Source: DYCT01 sp051875715 (GTDB lineage: Bacteria; Bacteroidota; Bacteroidia; Bacteroidales; Bacteroidaceae). Taken from it: a stretch of 34,116 nt of DNA. The notes beneath the pieces were generated by a model. That model was not told the origin of the DNA. It was given only the letters and a program-made list of their open reading frames with translations, and did not search any database. The position numbers and the translations under genes were made by a program. The stretch lies in the NCBI GenBank assembly GCA_051875715.1, contig JBJEHD010000089.1, positions 1 through 34,116 on the forward strand, read 5' to 3'. Shown piece after piece: positions 15,607-24,299 of this stretch (its first letter is position 1; each line of letters opens with the position of its first letter).

Positions 15607-16931
15607 TGCTGTCCTCCTTCTTTTTCGTTCGTGTCATGCGAAGCGTCCTCCGCCGGCCGGCCGTAGGCAGGATCGATGCGGACAAACGCACATACCGCGA
15701 TGGTGGCCAGACAGCAGAGCATGACCCACACAAAGAAGTGGGCATACCCCATCTGCTCCTGCAGCCAACCGGCCGCCATGCCCGGAAGCATCATTCCCAG
15801 GGCCATGAAGGCCGTGCAAAACGCATAGTGAGCCGTCTGATACGGGCCGGCCGAATAATACATCAGGTAGAGCATATAGGCCGTGAAGCCGAAGCCATAG
15901 CCAGCCTGCTCCACAAACACGCACAGGCTAATCAGAGCCAACGAACGCGGCTGCGCATAACCTAAATAGACAAACGTGAGACACGTGAGCGACAGACTCC
16001 ACGCCATCGGCCACAACCACCGTCTCAGTCCGCCGCGGGAGGCGCACCAGCCGCCCAAGATGCCGCCCAGCGTCAGGCCCACCACGCCCACCGTGCCGTA
16101 GACCCATCCCACCTGTTCGGTGGTCAGGCCCAGGCCTCCCTGTTCGACCGGATCGAGCAGGAAGGGATTGATGAGTTTGACCAACTGTGCTTCGGGGAAG
16201 CGGTAGAACAGCATAAACAAAAGGGCCACCCCCGTCTGCCGTTTCCGGAAGAACGTGGCCACAGTGGCCCGGAATGCCTTCCACACGCCGGACGCCGTCT
16301 GCATGGACGCAGCCGGCCCTGCTTTCGACGGCCGGGGCAACGCCCACTGATGGTATAACCGAAGTCCCACGAACAGGGCCCCCAACAGGAAGAACGTCGT
16401 CATCCACGCCACCACCGGCTGTCCGGTGCGGCTCTCCAGCGTCCCGGCCAGAATGACCACCAGACCTTGTCCGGCCAGCGTCGCTACCCGGTAGAACGTG
16501 CTCCGGATGCCCACGTAGAACGATTGTTCGCGCACGTCGAGTGCCTCCATGTAGAAGCCATCGGCGGCAATGTCGTGCGTGGCCGAACTGAATGCCACCA
16601 GCCAGAACACAGCCAGCGACCAACGGAAAAAATGCGGGACGGGCAACGTCAAGGCCACGCCGGCCAGACCGGCGCCCACCAGCCCCTGCATGGTCAGCAC
16701 CCACCACCGCTTGGTCTGCAGCAAGTCGACAAACGGACTCCACAGGGGTTTGATGACCCATGGCAGGTAGAGCCAGCCCGTATAGAGTGCGATGTCGGTA
16801 TTCGACACGCCCAACCGCTTGTACAGCACCACGGACAACGTCATCACCACCGCATACGGCAGGCCTTGGGCGAAATACAACGTTGGTATCCACCCCCAGG
16901 CCGAGGTTTTCTTTTCCAAGGACTTATTCAT
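15603..16931 (-). CDS. AmpG/MurT-like MFS transporter for MurNAc or muropeptides
   Basis: The 442-residue protein has about 12 hydrophobic helices. It begins with GWIPTLYFAQGLPYAVVMTL and has WVIKPLWSPFVDLL and SSATHDIAADGFYMEAL, hallmarks of the AmpG branch of the major facilitator superfamily. AmpG imports anhydro-muropeptides; the Tannerella homologue MurT imports MurNAc. The adjacent kinase and etherase favour MurNAc here, but muropeptides cannot be excluded. The start overlaps the SpoIID-like stop by 8 bp and the stop overlaps the kinase start by 4 bp, so expression is coupled. A charged tail of about 20 residues ends the protein. Confidence 0.9.
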   Translation of the reverse strand: MNKSLEKKTSAWGWIPTLYFAQGLPYAVVMTLSVVLYKRLGVSNTDIALYTGWLYLPWVIKPLWSPFVDLLQTKRWWVLTMQGLVGAGLAGVALTLPVPHFFRWSLAVFWLVAFSSATHDIAADGFYMEALDVREQSFYVGIRSTFYRVATLAGQGLVVILAGTLESRTGQPVVAWMTTFFLLGALFVGLRLYHQWALPRPSKAGPAASMQTASGVWKAFRATVATFFRKRQTGVALLFMLFYRFPEAQLVKLINPFLLDPVEQGGLGLTTEQVGWVYGTVGVVGLTLGGILGGWCASRGGLRRWLWPMAWSLSLTCLTFVYLGYAQPRSLALISLCVFVEQAGYGFGFTAYMLYLMYYSAGPYQTAHYAFCTAFMALGMMLPGMAAGWLQEQMGYAHFFVWVMLCCLATIAVCAFVRIDPAYGRPAEDASHDTNEKEGGQQ

Positions 16932-18207
16932 AGCGTTTCTCCAACTCCGATCCGGGATAATAATGTTGCAGGATGGCTTCGTAGCGGAAGCCGCGTTCGC
17001 TCATCACCGCCGCCCCAATCTGGCAGAGCCCGACACCGTGCCCCCATCCGGCCCCCAACAGGCGGAAGCCGTCCGCGGTTTCCTCGACCACGAAGGCCGA
17101 ACTATACAGATGCGAGGGCGACAACGTGCGACGGATTTCCAGTTCCTTGCCAATCGTCATGGTGCGGCGGCTACCCACAATGCGCAGGCGGACAAGGCGG
17201 CCGGAGACACCACGCTGCACCGGCTCCAAAGCCCGGATTTCACCGAAATCAATGCCCGAGCGTTCGCGCACCAGGGCCGACAGTTCTTCTCGCGTGTAGT
17301 CCACCTGCCAGCGATAGAAATCGGGCGTTTCCTGGTCGTACCGGTTCAGTACCTGCTGCAGGATGCCCGCCTCCGTGGTGTGGCAGTAGGAGTCGGGGTG
17401 CGTGCGTATCCACCGCTCCGCCTCGCGCTCGTCGGTCAGGTCTGGCAACACCGTGTCTGCGCTGTCGCGCCGGCGGCGCAGATAGGGATGGTCGGTGTCT
17501 TCCCAACAGGCCGGGAACTCTTCCATCGCACCCCCGCAACATTTCGAGAAACGCGTGTCGCACAACCGACCGGCGTAGGACAACACCTGGCCGCGCGTTT
17601 CCTCCACCGCCCGGGCCACCTGGGGCGTAGATGCCCGTGTGATGCCCTGGTAGCGCTGGCAATGGTCGTCGGCGCACACGTCATAAAGGGTGTGTTCGCT
17701 CCTTCCGTACCAACGGATGCGCTCTTCGTCCGTTTCGACCATGCCGGCCGGTTCGGTGTCTTCCTGCTTCTCCAGACGGGCCAGCACCCAGCTGCGCGAA
17801 ATGACGGCATGCGCCTTCAGCAGTTCCAGCGAGGCCCGCGCACTCATCTCCGACGAGATGACGCTGACGAGGTAATCTTCCACCGGCACGCGGTTGACTG
17901 CCGTGATGCCATCGCCCTCGACGATGAACAGCATCTTGCCGCCAAACAATTGGTCCTCGCGTCGCTGCCAATGAAAATCGCGGCCGATGACCACGTCGTA
18001 GAGTTCGCAATGCGACTGAGCATGAAGGGGTTCGAACAGCAACGAGTCGTACGTCTGCCCTTCCCAACGGATTTTACCTTGTTCGAAGGACACTACGCGG
18101 TCGCCCACGACGACCTGGCCCTCCACCCGATACGGCCCGTGCAGGCAGAAGAACACCTTCTGTCCCGACACGATGCCCACGTTCACTTCTGGTATTTCTT
18201 TGTTCAT
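16924..18207 (-). CDS. SpoIID/LytB domain protein (probable peptidoglycan lytic transglycosylase)
   Basis: SpoIID-domain proteins cleave peptidoglycan glycan strands or stimulate amidases. The 427-residue protein carries the family block VNRVPVEDYLVSVISSEM, SARASLELLKAHAVISRSW, SKCCGGAMEEFPACW and the C-terminal LGAGWGHGVGLCQIGA. An insertion rich in Cys/His (YDVCADDHCQRY) lies between them. I chose the ATG at 18207 (MNKEIPEVNVG) because it forms an ATGA overlap with the preceding gene; another ATG lies at 18234. No signal peptide is seen at either start, which is odd for a wall enzyme and may mean a cytoplasmic role on imported fragments. The downstream transporter-kinase-etherase genes support a wall-recycling role. 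Confidence 0.88.
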   Translation of the reverse strand: MNKEIPEVNVGIVSGQKVFFCLHGPYRVEGQVVVGDRVVSFEQGKIRWEGQTYDSLLFEPLHAQSHCELYDVVIGRDFHWQRREDQLFGGKMLFIVEGDGITAVNRVPVEDYLVSVISSEMSARASLELLKAHAVISRSWVLARLEKQEDTEPAGMVETDEERIRWYGRSEHTLYDVCADDHCQRYQGITRASTPQVARAVEETRGQVLSYAGRLCDTRFSKCCGGAMEEFPACWEDTDHPYLRRRRDSADTVLPDLTDEREAERWIRTHPDSYCHTTEAGILQQVLNRYDQETPDFYRWQVDYTREELSALVRERSGIDFGEIRALEPVQRGVSGRLVRLRIVGSRRTMTIGKELEIRRTLSPSHLYSSAFVVEETADGFRLLGAGWGHGVGLCQIGAAVMSERGFRYEAILQHYYPGSELEKRYE

Positions 18208-19154
18208 CTGTGTGCTGCTATTGATTCGAGCCAACGGTCCATCGCCTCGTCCGCCAGGCTCACTTCTTCATAGATTTGTTTGACTTCTGCCGCCGTGAGG
18301 CGTTCGTAGTCTTCCCGTCGCGGCGTGATGAGGACACCGCCCATGTCGACCGCCCCGGGACTGATCAGCCGATGCGTCTCGTCGGTGGCCTCGTAACAAG
18401 CCGGCCGATGTTTGCGGCGGGGCAACACGCAGGCCACACCGCCCTCCTCGCCCCACCAGGCCAGGACGTTCATGCCCGGTTCCGCTTCGCCGGGTGCACA
18501 AGGCAGGTTTCCGACGATGCGCTCGAGGGCTTCCGCCAGGCGGACTTCGTCGTCCGACTCGACAAACAAGGCCTGCCGCAGGTAGTTCTTCAAGGCGTAG
18601 ACGCGCAAATGGGGCTCGTCTATCACCCAGCGGCGTTCCACCCTCGTCCGGTCCTGTTCCGCCGGCAGGAAGCCGGGCGTTCCCAACTGCCAATGGAAAT
18701 GGTCGGGTGCCGATGCGCCGCAACGCGGTCCGTTATAACATACCACCAACGGCTGCACGGCTTTCGTCAGGGCCGCCCAAACAGGCCAACGGCCCATCAT
18801 GGTCTGCGGCACATGCGTCCGGGCGGGCACCGTCCAGTGCATGGGAAAGATAGGGAAAGGATTCACCAAGAGTTGGTATTCGTCCGCCACCTCGCGGCGC
18901 AACTGCTCGACAGGCAGGTGGGCCGGACAAAGGAAACAAGGCCGCCGGCTCAGCGAACGGGCATCCACCTTGGCCGCCGACGAGGCGATGCGGGCGGGAT
19001 TCCATTGCACACGGACGCTGAACGACTCCCACTCGAACGTCCGTTCGCACACGTGGTCCAGGGCCTCGTAACGGGCCCGGGCTTCCGGCCATTCCGCCAG
19101 TTGCCTCTCCAACAGCCGGATGGCCTCGTCGGCAGTAGGCAACCCCGTCATCAT
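18204..19154 (-). CDS. DUF4922 protein, GalT/HIT-like nucleotidyltransferase or phosphorylase fold
   Basis: This 316-residue protein is conserved in Bacteroidetes and has no proven function. The HIT/GalT-type signature APDHFHWQ, with histidines spaced HxHxQ, is present after NGPRCGAS, and a CFLCPAHLP cysteine pair lies near residue 80. This resembles galactose-1-phosphate uridylyltransferase and GDP-hexose phosphorylase relatives, so nucleotide-sugar chemistry is likely but unproven. An open frame continues to 19544, overlapping the glycosyltransferase. The real start is taken as the ATG at 19154, which makes an ATGA overlap with the glycosyltransferase stop. Its own stop overlaps the SpoIID-like start the same way. 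Confidence 0.82.
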   Translation of the reverse strand: MMTGLPTADEAIRLLERQLAEWPEARARYEALDHVCERTFEWESFSVRVQWNPARIASSAAKVDARSLSRRPCFLCPAHLPVEQLRREVADEYQLLVNPFPIFPMHWTVPARTHVPQTMMGRWPVWAALTKAVQPLVVCYNGPRCGASAPDHFHWQLGTPGFLPAEQDRTRVERRWVIDEPHLRVYALKNYLRQALFVESDDEVRLAEALERIVGNLPCAPGEAEPGMNVLAWWGEEGGVACVLPRRKHRPACYEATDETHRLISPGAVDMGGVLITPRREDYERLTAAEVKQIYEEVSLADEAMDRWLESIAAHR

Positions 19155-20530
19155 ACGCGGTTGAGTGCCTTGCGTGCCTTCAGTTCCCACGAGCGAAGCC
19201 GGTCCTTGTACACGTTGTTGGCGTTCTGACGGACAACGTCGAGGGCGGCATCGGAGTTTCCTTCCCAGCGGCGACACAGGTACAGCACCCGGTAGACCCG
19301 ACCCACCCGGTATTCGCGCGAGATGCGCAAACCGGCCGCGTAATCTTCGCCATAACTCGTATTGGGCAAGGGCCACTGCCGCAGCAACGGTGTATAGAAA
19401 GCACGGGGTGCACCCAGTCCGTTGATGCGCAACGCGTTGTTCCGCCCGTTGTCGGGGGTCCATTCCCGATGGTCTATCACACCGGGAGGTATCTCGTTTC
19501 CATCGAAGTCGGTCACCCGATACGAACCCACCACCATGGCGCACTGCTGTTCGTAGAAGGCATGCACCATATCCTGCAAGGCGTGTTCGTCGGCATAGCG
19601 GTCGTCACTGTCCAGTTGTACCACAAAACGTCCGCAGGCCGGATGGTTCACCGCCTCGTTCCAGCACCCGCCGATGCCCAGGTCGGTGCGCTGCGGCACC
19701 ACGTGACACACACGCGGGTCAACGGTATAGCGGTGGATGGTCTCCGTGGTCCCGTCGGTCGAATGGTTGTCGACGACGATGAGGTTGAACACGAAGTCGG
19801 CCTGCTGCTTCAGCACCGAATCGATGGCATCGGCAATGGTCTCTACGCGGTTGCGGACGGGGATGACGACAGTGGCTTCGCAGGGAAACTCACCCTGCCG
19901 CAGGTCGATTTCCTCAAAGTGAGGGGCCAGATAGGCTCCGACGGCTTTCAGGTGCGCCGTACAGGCCTGTTCCATTTCGCACTGCGCCTCGCGGTTGCGC
20001 GGATCCACATAGTCGAACTGCTTCTCTCCGCTCTTGCGCAGGTCGGGTTCTTCCTCCGTATAGAGGTATTCGTTCACCCGCTCCACGCCACCCAGACGAG
20101 AGAGCCTCAGCCGCAGGTCGTACAATCCGGCAAAGCGGTAGTCTGCATCCATCTCAGCCACGGCCTGCCTAAACAGGGCCGCATCCACCATCCAAAGGGC
20201 GCCGAAATCGAAGTCGTCGCGCACGCTTCCCTCCTGATAGTCCACCACGGGGTGCGGGCAGCGTTCGCGGTCTCTCCAGCGGTAGTGGTCGGCATAGACC
20301 AGCGCCGCCCCGGTCTCGGATGCCACGCGGGCCATCCGCTGCCAGCCGTTCTGCCCCCAGGCGAAACGCACCGGCTTGGTGCACAACAACAATTGTTCCG
20401 AACGGACCTGGGCGGCTATCCGGCGCAGTGTGGCCGTTGCCGTCAGCGGGTCTTCCACACGGACGAAGTTCAGTCCGTTTTCCTCGCACACGGTGATGTC
20501 GTGCGGTATAAAGCAATCCAGTGTCTTCAT
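19151..20530 (-). CDS. Family 2 glycosyltransferase with N-terminal extension
   Basis: The 459-residue protein contains a GT-A fold family 2 domain from about residue 235: TVVIPVRNRVETIADAI, VVDNHSTDGTTETI, GIGGCWNEAV and the DXD-type VQLDSDDRYAD. Later GSYRVTDFDG and SYGEDYAAGLRIS follow. The first about 230 residues (DCFIPHDITVCEENG, VYADHYRWRD) look like a second, degenerate glycosyltransferase-like region. Donor and acceptor are unknown. I chose the ATG at 20530 (MKTLDCFIPHD); an upstream in-frame ATG at 20578 adds an unlikely 16 residues. It lies 54 nt after gldN with no promoter seen, so it may be read through from the type IX genes. Confidence 0.85.
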   Translation of the reverse strand: MKTLDCFIPHDITVCEENGLNFVRVEDPLTATATLRRIAAQVRSEQLLLCTKPVRFAWGQNGWQRMARVASETGAALVYADHYRWRDRERCPHPVVDYQEGSVRDDFDFGALWMVDAALFRQAVAEMDADYRFAGLYDLRLRLSRLGGVERVNEYLYTEEEPDLRKSGEKQFDYVDPRNREAQCEMEQACTAHLKAVGAYLAPHFEEIDLRQGEFPCEATVVIPVRNRVETIADAIDSVLKQQADFVFNLIVVDNHSTDGTTETIHRYTVDPRVCHVVPQRTDLGIGGCWNEAVNHPACGRFVVQLDSDDRYADEHALQDMVHAFYEQQCAMVVGSYRVTDFDGNEIPPGVIDHREWTPDNGRNNALRINGLGAPRAFYTPLLRQWPLPNTSYGEDYAAGLRISREYRVGRVYRVLYLCRRWEGNSDAALDVVRQNANNVYKDRLRSWELKARKALNRV

Positions 20531-20584
20531 CTCAACAAAAAAATCGTTTGTCTCCTTTCGTCCGCGCGTCGGCGGCACGCATGG

Positions 20585-21739
20585 TCAGCGGCGTTCGCGG
20601 CGTACGCTGACCTTCGGTCCGGAGGCGGCCTTCTGCTTCGGAGCCGTTTTCTCCTTTTCCCGCTTCTCGGCGGCCTTGGCCGGTGCCTGCGCCTTCACTT
20701 CCTTTTGAGCGGAGCCTTTCTTCTTCGAGTTGCGCACCACGGTGGTTGTCTTCGTCCGCGTGGTCGGACCGGCCGTCTTTTCTACGCCGACCGTGTCGGC
20801 CAGGGCAGCCAGCGAGTCGGCCTTGGCCTGTGCGGCCAGCCGTTTGGCCTCGCGGGTCGACTCCCACAGGTTCTCGTCGAAGTCGCGCAGTTGGTCTTCG
20901 ATGCGTTTCTGTTCCTTCACCAGCGCGCTGTCGGTCGTACAAAACTGGTTCAGCGTGCGGTTGAGGCGGTTCGTCGTCTTATAGATGTCGCCTTTGTACA
21001 GTTGCGACACGAAATAGTCGTTCATGGTCAGATGGGCGGTGTTGTTCAGGTCGCTGGTCATCACCGGCATCTGGCTCAGGTAGGGAATCAGGTCGGCATA
21101 GTTCAGCCAGAACATGGGCGACTTCACCACGTCCATCGAGAAGTCGCCGGCGCGGTGCAGCACCGGGCAGATGGCCGTCACCTGCGCCCGCAGCGTCGAC
21201 GAGCGTTGGTCGAAATACCAGTCTTCCTTGATGAAGTAACTCCACACCTCGGCCGAGGGGATGTCGCTGTTGTCCACGCGCAACACCGTGTCGCGGCGGT
21301 TCACCTCCTCTTCATAGTAGATGTGGAAACGGTCCAGCAGGTCCTGGAAGCGGAGTTGGTTCTCCGGCGTCAGCACCTCCGTCCCGTCCAGCCGGTATTC
21401 GTAGGCTTTGATTTTGCCCTCGGCCAGCAATTTGAACACGTAGGTGAAGAGGTTCATCCGGGTGCCGATGGGTTCTACGGGGAAATACAGGGCCGAGTTC
21501 TGTTCCTGCTTGAGGTCGAGCGTCCGATAGATTTCGCGTTTCCATATCAGTTCGTCGGGCATGGCCACCTGGCCGGGATATTGGGTCTGGGCGCGTACCG
21601 ACAGTTCGGGGGCGCTTCCCTGTTCTTTTTGGGTTTGCTGTGCGCGGCGCATCGGCGGTTGTGCCGCCAGCCCGAGGCATACGCCCAGCGTAGAAAGGAT
21701 GCAAATAAGCCGTTTCATATATTGTTTGTTTTGACTCAT
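20585..21739 (-). CDS. gldN: Type IX secretion system component GldN/PorN
   Basis: GldN is a periplasmic partner of the GldK lipoprotein ring in the type IX secretion system, which exports CTD-bearing proteins and drives gliding in some species. The 384-residue protein has the conserved GldN core (about 50-290): WKREIYRTLDL, EPIGTRMNLFTYVFKLL, DNSDIPSAEVWSYFIKEDWYFD and VKSPMFWLNYADLIPYL. After residue 300 comes a Lys/Ala-rich basic tail ending VSVRRERR that is longer than I would expect. The signal peptide is MKRLICILSTLGVCLGLAAQ, so an alternative start is the ATG at 21718. It begins 10 nt after the gldM stop. Confidence 0.93.
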   Translation of the reverse strand: MSQNKQYMKRLICILSTLGVCLGLAAQPPMRRAQQTQKEQGSAPELSVRAQTQYPGQVAMPDELIWKREIYRTLDLKQEQNSALYFPVEPIGTRMNLFTYVFKLLAEGKIKAYEYRLDGTEVLTPENQLRFQDLLDRFHIYYEEEVNRRDTVLRVDNSDIPSAEVWSYFIKEDWYFDQRSSTLRAQVTAICPVLHRAGDFSMDVVKSPMFWLNYADLIPYLSQMPVMTSDLNNTAHLTMNDYFVSQLYKGDIYKTTNRLNRTLNQFCTTDSALVKEQKRIEDQLRDFDENLWESTREAKRLAAQAKADSLAALADTVGVEKTAGPTTRTKTTTVVRNSKKKGSAQKEVKAQAPAKAAEKREKEKTAPKQKAASGPKVSVRRERR

Positions 21740-21749
21740 GAGGTTGGGG

Positions 21750-23327
21750 TTAGTTGATGATTACTTCGAGCGAGGTGGGCAGTTGGCGTTCGATGCCGTC
21801 GGGTCCTACCGCCCGCACCCGCGAGATGTAGAACCGTTTGCCACGGGACAGTTTGCGGAAGAGTTCGCGCTGGCGGTTCGAGAACTTGCTGCCGGACGAC
21901 ACTTCCGGGACGGCGTTGCCCATATTGTCGAAGAACACGGTTTCGAAGCCGAGCACCTTGAAGTCGATGTTGAGCAACCCGTCGTCGATGGCCGCTACGA
22001 TGCCGTCGGTACCCATCAATTGGGCCTTGCTGAAACCCGTGCCGCCACGGTAGCGTTGCACGGCTCCCTTGGCATCCTTGTATTCGATGAAGGGGGTCGG
22101 GTCCGGCAACTGGCGCACCCGGAACGCATACTGCCCCATCACCTGGTTGCGTCCCTCCAGGTTGGCGCTGACGGTGATGACCGCCTCCTCACCCACCCGG
22201 TCGGGATGAGCGATGAATCCGCCCCCCTGGGCCGGCTTGAGTGTGCCGTTTCCGTTGGAGAGCGTGGCTTGTATCTTTTGGCTGGGCACGCCCGGCACGG
22301 AGATGCTGATGGGGTTGTCGTAGCCGGCATAGAGCACGTTCATCATGGTGGCGCTGACCGTCGCCGAGGGGTCGACCACGGTATATTTCTGCGAGAAGTC
22401 GCGCCGGAGCACCTCGCCACCTCCCTGGGGCAGTTCGAGGTAGCCGGCCAGCGTGAATTCGCCGGTCTTGTTGCAGATGGTCTCATACCAGCCCTGGTTC
22501 TCTTCCGGGAGCGGTTTCCCGTCCACATAAACCGTGGGACGTTGCGTCGAGTCGACAGCTGCCAGAATGATGTTGGCGCTGAATTTTCCTCCGCGCACGA
22601 TGTTCTGCGAGTTCGGGATGACGTAGGCGTTCACCTGGTTCACGCGGAGGTCGCCCACGTCGATGTTCTTCACCAGCGTGTGGAGCACCTCGCCCTCGGC
22701 GTAGCGGATGTCGTTCTGCAGCTTGGTGAGCAGGGTCACTGCGGCTGCCACGGGGGTGTCCTCGAACATGTATTCCTGCCAGTTCTTGCCCAGGGCACTC
22801 TCCTTGCGGGGCACCTCGGTGCTGAGGTCGCTCGAGATGATGGTGCGCTGCAACGTGTCGCTCACCATGGCCAGGATTTGGTCTTTATAGCGGTTGATGC
22901 GTTCGTAGAGTTCCTCGCCCTGCCCGGTGCGCGGCGCCAGCATCACGTACGAAGCCGCCTCCAGGTTTTCCTTGTTGGCGATGTTCTTCACGTCGGCCTT
23001 GTCGCCGTCGCTCTCGCGCACGATACGCAGTTTCAGTTCTTCCACGAAGGTGTAGAGCGAGTCGGAGATGCTTTTCACATATTGCGCCTTGTCGTACCAC
23101 GCCTTCACCTTCTCGGGGTTCGCCTCCATGAAGCGGTCGAAACCCTCGTAGAGCGACTGGTTCTGCGCGGTGGAGTTTTCGGTCGACCGGTTCAGACTCT
23201 CGTCCACCAGCGAGAAGCCGTTGAGCACGTCTGACGACACGTTCAAGGCCAACATCGCCATCAAGACGATGTACATCAGGTTGATCATCTTCTGTCTCGG
23301 CGTTTCCGGTCCGTTTGATGCTGCCAT
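21750..23327 (-). CDS. gldM: Type IX secretion system motor component GldM/PorM
   Basis: GldM is the inner-membrane protein whose periplasmic domains transmit energy from the GldL/GldM motor to the GldK/GldN ring. The 525-residue protein has a short cytoplasmic start (NGPETPRQKMINLMY), a single transmembrane helix (about 15-33, IVLMAMLALNVSSDVLNGF), and a long periplasmic region. That region includes a helical domain (about 35-215) and several beta domains (e.g. YAGYDNPISISVPGV, AYVIPNSQNIVRGGKFSANI). Length and layout match PorM. It follows gldL by 42 nt and precedes gldN by 10 nt. Confidence 0.95.
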   Translation of the reverse strand: MAASNGPETPRQKMINLMYIVLMAMLALNVSSDVLNGFSLVDESLNRSTENSTAQNQSLYEGFDRFMEANPEKVKAWYDKAQYVKSISDSLYTFVEELKLRIVRESDGDKADVKNIANKENLEAASYVMLAPRTGQGEELYERINRYKDQILAMVSDTLQRTIISSDLSTEVPRKESALGKNWQEYMFEDTPVAAAVTLLTKLQNDIRYAEGEVLHTLVKNIDVGDLRVNQVNAYVIPNSQNIVRGGKFSANIILAAVDSTQRPTVYVDGKPLPEENQGWYETICNKTGEFTLAGYLELPQGGGEVLRRDFSQKYTVVDPSATVSATMMNVLYAGYDNPISISVPGVPSQKIQATLSNGNGTLKPAQGGGFIAHPDRVGEEAVITVSANLEGRNQVMGQYAFRVRQLPDPTPFIEYKDAKGAVQRYRGGTGFSKAQLMGTDGIVAAIDDGLLNIDFKVLGFETVFFDNMGNAVPEVSSGSKFSNRQRELFRKLSRGKRFYISRVRAVGPDGIERQLPTSLEVIIN

Positions 23328-23369
23328 AGTAGTGTGTAGGGTTTATCCTTCTCTTTTGTTGTCCGACAA

Positions 23370-24275
23370 TCAGGCCTGCGTGGTCCCGTTCATTTTCATG
23401 TTCACCGTCATGGCTTCCAGCATCCGCGCATACACCTTGTTGAGTTCTTCTATCTGTGCCGCCATCTTCCGGCTTTGTGCGTTGATTTCGTCGATGGTGG
23501 CCAGCTGCGAGCTGATGCTGCGCAACTGAATCTCGTAGATGGCGTTGATGCCGGTCAGGTTCTTGCCCAGCGTGTCGATTTGCTCGGCATCCCGGCCCAT
23601 CGACTGCGTCTGCTCGGCAAATCGTGCCAAGGCATCGGTCATGTCCTTGAGTTGCTCCAGATAAGCCTTCGTGGCTTCCTCCACTTCTTCGTTCACTTCG
23701 ATGGACGGGATGGTCGGTGCGCCGCCACCGCCGCCGATGACCACTGTTCCGGCTATGCCTCCGCCGGCCGGCATCGGGCCTGCCTGCACGGGCTGTCCGG
23801 CTGCTTCGTCGGCTACTGCCACGCCGCTGCCGGCCGGAGCATATCCGCCGCCGATGATGATGGGGCCGCTGCAGCCGCCCCCGTAGGGTCCGGCATAACC
23901 ACCGGGCTGTCCCTGTGCCTGGGCAAGGGCATCCATCGGGTCCACGGCCTCAGCCGGTTCGGCCGTTTCTTCCTCGTCGGCCTTCTTGCCGTAGTCGGCA
24001 CCCGAAATCTTGATTTGAGGGAACACGCTTTCCCACTTATACGATTTGAAAGGCCGGTCGAATGCCGAGATGAAGAACACGAGCACCTCGGTGCCCATGC
24101 CCACGAACAGCATCACGTTGGCACCCGAGAGGTGCGTCAGTTTGAAGAGTGCGCCCAGGATGACCACGGCGGCACCCCAGCTGTATGCGTAGTTCAGCAT
24201 CACTTTTCCCTGATAGCTGGCCAGGAAGTCCTGCAGTCGGCGGGTCCATCCTTTCTTTTTCATCTTGTCTGCCAT
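23370..24275 (-). CDS. gldL: Type IX secretion system motor component GldL/PorL
   Basis: GldL forms the proton-driven stator with GldM in the inner membrane. Two transmembrane helices are visible (about 27-46 and 53-71). The first carries K45 in GALFKLTH and the second E63 in GMGTEVLVFFISAF, matching the conserved charged residues of the family. The C-terminal part (about 200-290) is a coiled-coil region (EEVEEATKAYLEQLKDMTDA). Between them lies an unusual Gly/Pro/Ala-rich linker (about 121-193) with two related blocks, GPIIIGGGYAP and GTVVIGGGGGAP. At 301 residues it is near family length. It starts 24 nt after gldK. Confidence 0.94.
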   Translation of the reverse strand: MADKMKKKGWTRRLQDFLASYQGKVMLNYAYSWGAAVVILGALFKLTHLSGANVMLFVGMGTEVLVFFISAFDRPFKSYKWESVFPQIKISGADYGKKADEEETAEPAEAVDPMDALAQAQGQPGGYAGPYGGGCSGPIIIGGGYAPAGSGVAVADEAAGQPVQAGPMPAGGGIAGTVVIGGGGGAPTIPSIEVNEEVEEATKAYLEQLKDMTDALARFAEQTQSMGRDAEQIDTLGKNLTGINAIYEIQLRSISSQLATIDEINAQSRKMAAQIEELNKVYARMLEAMTVNMKMNGTTQA

Positions 24276-24299
24276 ATGCTTTTGTCTTTTTGTTTTTCG

